Shown here: positions 5,581 through 8,267 of the stretch, piece after piece
How the letters are laid out: each line of letters begins with the position of its first letter
Numbering within the stretch: position 1 is the stretch's first letter
Assembly (NCBI GenBank): GCA_041493035.1
Contig: JBGPYB010000189.1
Location: 1 to 8,267 of the forward strand
Source: JBGPYB01 sp041493035
GTDB lineage: Bacteria > Acidobacteriota > Vicinamibacteria > Fen-336
DNA length: 8,267 nucleotides
Direction of reading: 5' to 3'
Notes under the pieces: model-generated
Database searches by the model: none
What the model was told of the DNA's origin: nothing
What the model saw: the letters and a program-made list of their open reading frames with translations, nothing else
Translations under genes and position numbers: made by a program

Positions 5581-5808
5581 ATGATCGTTACCCTAGACGA
5601 GAAGCGCCGTTTGACCGTGCCCGTGGCCCTCGCACCCGCGGTCCCCGGCGACGCCTTCGACGCCCGCTTCGACGAGGAGGAAGACTCCATCGTCTTCCGC
5701 CGCGTCAAACGCGGCAGGAGCTGGATCGAGGTGCTGAAAACGTGCCCGGTTCCCATGGACGACCTTCAGCCGCGAAGCCGGGAGTATCCGAGGAAACGCA
5801 AGCTGTGA
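5581..5808 (+). CDS. AbrB-fold (VapB-like) antitoxin
   Basis: A 75-aa protein. Residues 1-45 match a SpoVT/AbrB swapped-hairpin DNA-binding domain: MIVTLDEKRRLTVPVAL, then GDAFDARFDEEEDSIVFRRV. The C-terminal 30 residues, ending in the basic PRKRKL, would be the flexible toxin-binding tail. Role: neutralises the downstream PIN toxin and represses the operon, probably at the palindrome 5564..5580. The ATG at 5581 is chosen because the AbrB hairpin begins exactly there and the predicted promoter would start transcription there. An upstream in-frame TTG at 5545 would add 12 residues encoded by promoter and operator DNA and is unlikely. The stop overlaps the toxin's GTG by 4 nt. Confidence 0.8.
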   Translation: MIVTLDEKRRLTVPVALAPAVPGDAFDARFDEEEDSIVFRRVKRGRSWIEVLKTCPVPMDDLQPRSREYPRKRKL

Positions 5809-6224
5809 GCTGGCTGCTCGATGCGGATGTGCTGAGTCAGCCTGCGAAGCGGCGAGGTGACCGCCGGGTCGTCGCCTGGCTGGAGCAAGAGGAAGCTCGC
5901 TGCCACACGAGCACGATCGTCATTGCCGAGCTCGCGTACTGGGTCCGCACGAAGCACGGCCGGGACCGCGAGGCGCTTCAAGCGTGGCTGCGCCAGTTGC
6001 TGGACGCGATGGAGGGCCGCGTCCTGGGATTCAGCGTGGCGGTCGCCCACGTGTGGGCAGAACAGCAGAGAGCGCTCGACCGGGCTGGGCTGCGAATGCC
6101 GTTGGCGGACAGCTACATCGCCGCCACTGCACGCCGCCACGGGCTGACGGTCGTTACCGGGAATGATCGCGACTTTCAGCGACCCGGTGTGAAGGTCTTC
6201 AATCCCTTCGAGAACTCGGCGTAG
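5805..6224 (+). CDS. vapC: PIN-domain ribonuclease toxin (VapC family)
   Basis: A 139-aa PIN-domain protein, the usual VapC length. The acidic metal-binding residues are all present: Asp6 in WLLDADVLSQP, Glu42 in IVIAELAYWV, Asp102 in PLADSYIAATA, and Asp123 in VTGNDRDF near the C terminus, followed by the usual VFNPF ending. VapC toxins are Mg-dependent endoribonucleases cleaving tRNA or rRNA; the target here cannot be told. Start: the GTG at 5805 overlaps the antitoxin TGA (GTGA, 5805..5808). GAGGAAA (5789..5795) lies upstream and the PIN domain begins at once with SWLLDAD. An earlier in-frame ATG at 5742 would prepend 21 residues overlapping the antitoxin and lacking PIN similarity. All catalytic residues are intact, so the toxin is probably active. 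Confidence 0.88.
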   Translation: MSWLLDADVLSQPAKRRGDRRVVAWLEQEEARCHTSTIVIAELAYWVRTKHGRDREALQAWLRQLLDAMEGRVLGFSVAVAHVWAEQQRALDRAGLRMPLADSYIAATARRHGLTVVTGNDRDFQRPGVKVFNPFENSA

Positions 6225-6269
6225 GGGTGGGTGGGGCGCGGATCCAGCGGCGTGCAGCCTAGAGGCGCT

Positions 6270-8267
6270 CTACCTCAGCCCTTCGACGAGAAAGAGGTCG
6301 GACAGCGTGCGCGTGTAGCCGTACACGTAGGCCCGCCCGTCGGGCGTGGGGTAGAAGAGGTCGACGTCCGTGACGCCGGCGGGATCCGACGGTCGCAGCG
6401 TCCTCCAAGGCTGCTTGCGGCCCGACTCGAGATCGAGCAGAGCGATGCTCGCTCTTGTGCCGTCTGCCGCGTAGCCATAGCGAACGAATAGCCGGCGGCC
6501 ATCGGCGCTGAAGCGGATCGGTTGATCGCCCTTTTCGAGGCCGCGAATCGGACGAGGCTCGCCGCCGGTCAGGGGATAAAGCAAGTAGGGCACCGCGTTA
6601 TAGTCGCTCCCGGCCGGGACCCACGCTCCATCGGGCGTCGTGAGCGCATAGTCGGTGAAGACGCCCTCAGGCGTGATCGGTTTCGGAAGGCCGTCCGGCA
6701 GCTCCTGCACGAAGAGCCTCCGGCGCCTGTCCTGTTCGCTGGCGCTGAGGAGTATGTGACGCCCATTGGGCAGAAACCGGGCATCGAGATACGATCGGAC
6801 CGTGCCGCGCGAGACATCGCGCGGCTCGCCTGCCCCTGTCGGAAGGATGGCCAGGGCAGTCCCGATGCCCTCCGCGCTGTCCTTCCACACGAGGACTGAG
6901 CGCCCGTCCGAAGACAGCGAGTTGGGCGCGCCGCCGCCGAGCCGGACGAGCGGCGATCCGTCCAGGCTGCCGAGAAACGCCGACACCTTCCGATCGCCGA
7001 TGACCTCGGAGATCACGTAGCGTCGTCCGTCCTCCGAAATGTCCCAGCTCTGCGAGAAGCCCCGTACCGTCAGATCGCGCTCGACGCTCTCGCCGGGAGC
7101 CAGGCCCGCCACTTGTCGTCGCGACTGACCGAGGCTCAGCAACACGCGGCCGTCCTGGAAGGTGTCTCGCAGGCGGGGCGCAGCAGCAGTTTTCATCAAG
7201 AGTCGTTCACGACCGGCAAGGGACACAGCGCGGACCGACCAGTCGCCAAAAAAGTCCGCGGCGAACCAGACTTCCCGACCGTCCGGCGACCAGACAGGGC
7301 TCACGGGGATGAGATTCGGATCTTGCGTCAAATGCCTGACCCCGTTCGCCCCCACGACGGTGACCCAGCCGCCGACGACGCCGGCGCTGGGTCTTTCGAT
7401 CGTGGCGATGCGGGTGCCATCAGGCGAGATGCGAATACCGAGGAATTCGCCATTGGTTTCATAGAGGACCGTTCCGATCGGGTACTCCAGAACGTGCTTT
7501 GCGCCCACCCGCCGAACGATCGCGAAGCGGCTCCCGTCTCGCGACCAGGCGGCGTCCACGATCCCCTCCGCAACGTCTCGGGCTCCCCCTCCGGAGAGCG
7601 GCGCACGCGCCAGGGTTCCATTGCTTCGGAGGAAGGCCACCTCGCCGGCCGCGACGCCGACGACTTCCCCTTCGAGGCCCAGCGCCTGCTCGATGGCGAA
7701 GTCGAACCGCATCGAGTAGAGCTTCGACGTGGCGCCGTTCCAGCGGGCCGAGTAGACGATGGAAGCGCCATCGGGAGAGAAGCACCCGCTGGTCACGTCG
7801 CCATGGCCGTAGCTGAGTTGCCTGTAGCTGGGTTCCGGTCGCACGCCGGCGCGTTTGCCGAGCAGGAATGCGCCCGTGCCAGCGGCGGCGATCGAGACCA
7901 ACCAGCCGGCCGCCAGCAGCGCCCGGCGACGGCGCCGCACCGGCAGTTGCAGCGCCCTTGCCGTGGTCGTCGCGCCGGACTTCTCCGAAACGGACTCGAG
8001 ATCAAAGGCTAGGTCGCGCGCCGAAGCGAAGCGCTCCTGCGGGTTCTTCTCGAGGCAGTGGGTGATGATGCGTGCGAGAGCTGGCGGGAACGCCTTGTTG
8101 GTCTCCGTGAGATCCGGCGGATCCTCGCGCAGGATCGCGGCCATCGTCTCGGCCGAGGTCTCCTTCCTGAAGGCCCGCTGGCCCGAGAGCATCTCGTACA
8201 GCACCGTGCCCAACGAGAAGATGTCGGAGCGATGATCCACCGCCGCACCGCGCACCTGCTCCGGCGA
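6270..8267 (-). CDS. Membrane Ser/Thr protein kinase with C-terminal PD40 beta-propeller (5' end missing)
   Basis: The reading frame stays open to the window edge, so the N-terminal part lies beyond 8267; 665 residues are visible. They begin with SPEQVRGAAVDHRSDIFSLG, the APE-type motif and subdomain IX of a PknB-like kinase. NPQERFASA (about 75-83) carries the conserved Arg of subdomain XI. The ATP loop, HRD and DFG motifs are outside the window. After a basic stop-transfer stretch (RRRRR) there is one membrane helix at about residues 116-136 (LLAAGWLVSIAAAGTGAFLLG), placing the kinase in the cytoplasm and the rest outside. The C-terminal 500 residues contain about ten TolB/PD40 propeller motifs such as GCFSPDGASIVYS, VWSPDGREVWF, ISPDGTRIATI and RFSADGRRLFV, ending in YPTPDGRAYVYGYTRTLSDLFLVEGLR. 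The propeller probably senses a ligand or protein. This architecture is common in Acidobacteriota and related soil lineages. The gene converges on vapC with 45 nt between; substrate unknown. Confidence 0.93.
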   Translation of the reverse strand, partial: SPEQVRGAAVDHRSDIFSLGTVLYEMLSGQRAFRKETSAETMAAILREDPPDLTETNKAFPPALARIITHCLEKNPQERFASARDLAFDLESVSEKSGATTTARALQLPVRRRRRALLAAGWLVSIAAAGTGAFLLGKRAGVRPEPSYRQLSYGHGDVTSGCFSPDGASIVYSARWNGATSKLYSMRFDFAIEQALGLEGEVVGVAAGEVAFLRSNGTLARAPLSGGGARDVAEGIVDAAWSRDGSRFAIVRRVGAKHVLEYPIGTVLYETNGEFLGIRISPDGTRIATIERPSAGVVGGWVTVVGANGVRHLTQDPNLIPVSPVWSPDGREVWFAADFFGDWSVRAVSLAGRERLLMKTAAAPRLRDTFQDGRVLLSLGQSRRQVAGLAPGESVERDLTVRGFSQSWDISEDGRRYVISEVIGDRKVSAFLGSLDGSPLVRLGGGAPNSLSSDGRSVLVWKDSAEGIGTALAILPTGAGEPRDVSRGTVRSYLDARFLPNGRHILLSASEQDRRRRLFVQELPDGLPKPITPEGVFTDYALTTPDGAWVPAGSDYNAVPYLLYPLTGGEPRPIRGLEKGDQPIRFSADGRRLFVRYGYAADGTRASIALLDLESGRKQPWRTLRPSDPAGVTDVDLFYPTPDGRAYVYGYTRTLSDLFLVEGLR

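Noticed and set aside
6260..6272. TAGAG-GCG-CTCTA hairpin between vapC and the kinase as a bidirectional terminator.
   Set aside because: The stem is only 5 bp, with no T tract on either strand, and it overlaps the kinase stop codon.
7113..8012. A 299-codon plus-strand frame opposite the kinase gene.
   Set aside because: No recognisable domain; its composition is typical of antisense reading of GC-rich coding DNA, and the opposite strand encodes a clear kinase/propeller protein.
1..8267. CRISPR arrays, tRNA/rRNA genes, insertion sequences or prophage genes.
   Set aside because: No regularly spaced repeats, cloverleaf-like segments, transposase motifs or integrase genes were seen on either strand.

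Overview
The window is about 8.3 kb of high-GC chromosomal DNA. It carries most of a branched-chain amino acid (Ile/Val/Leu) biosynthesis cluster on the minus strand, a small VapBC-type toxin-antitoxin pair on the plus strand, and the truncated 3' part of a large membrane Ser/Thr kinase with a beta-propeller on the minus strand. The GC-rich codon use, the kinase-TM-PD40 architecture and the transcription starts predicted very close to start codons suggest an uncultured soil or groundwater lineage, perhaps Rokubacteria/Methylomirabilota, Acidobacteriota or a deltaproteobacterium-like group. The taxon is inference only; no rRNA or marker gene is present.

Layout in the direction of minus-strand transcription: kinase 3' part (8267..6270); convergent to it, plus-strand vapB (5581..5808) and vapC (5805..6224). 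A divergent promoter region (5383..5580) then separates vapB from ilvA (5382..3850), which is followed after 21 nt by ilvD (3828..2155). A 396-nt regulatory gap follows, holding a strong promoter, a 40-codon leader peptide and an attenuator. Then come ilvB (1758..52) and, overlapping by 4 nt, the first 18 codons of ilvN (55..1).

The genes form one pathway. IlvA makes 2-oxobutyrate from threonine. IlvB with IlvN condenses pyruvate with pyruvate or 2-oxobutyrate. IlvD dehydrates the dihydroxy-acid intermediates after the IlvC step; ilvC is not in view and may lie beyond position 1. ilvA-ilvD and ilvBN appear to be separate transcription units, and ilvBN has its own control.

The most interesting signal is in the gap before ilvB. 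A sigma70-like promoter drives a nearly leaderless short ORF containing the run LVPLLRVLLV. An 11-bp antiterminator can form there that is mutually exclusive with a 9-bp terminator hairpin. This has all the parts of a translation-coupled Leu/Val attenuator, read here directly from the sequence. The class of mechanism is known from enterobacteria and actinobacteria; this instance is probably unannotated because the leader ORF is so short.
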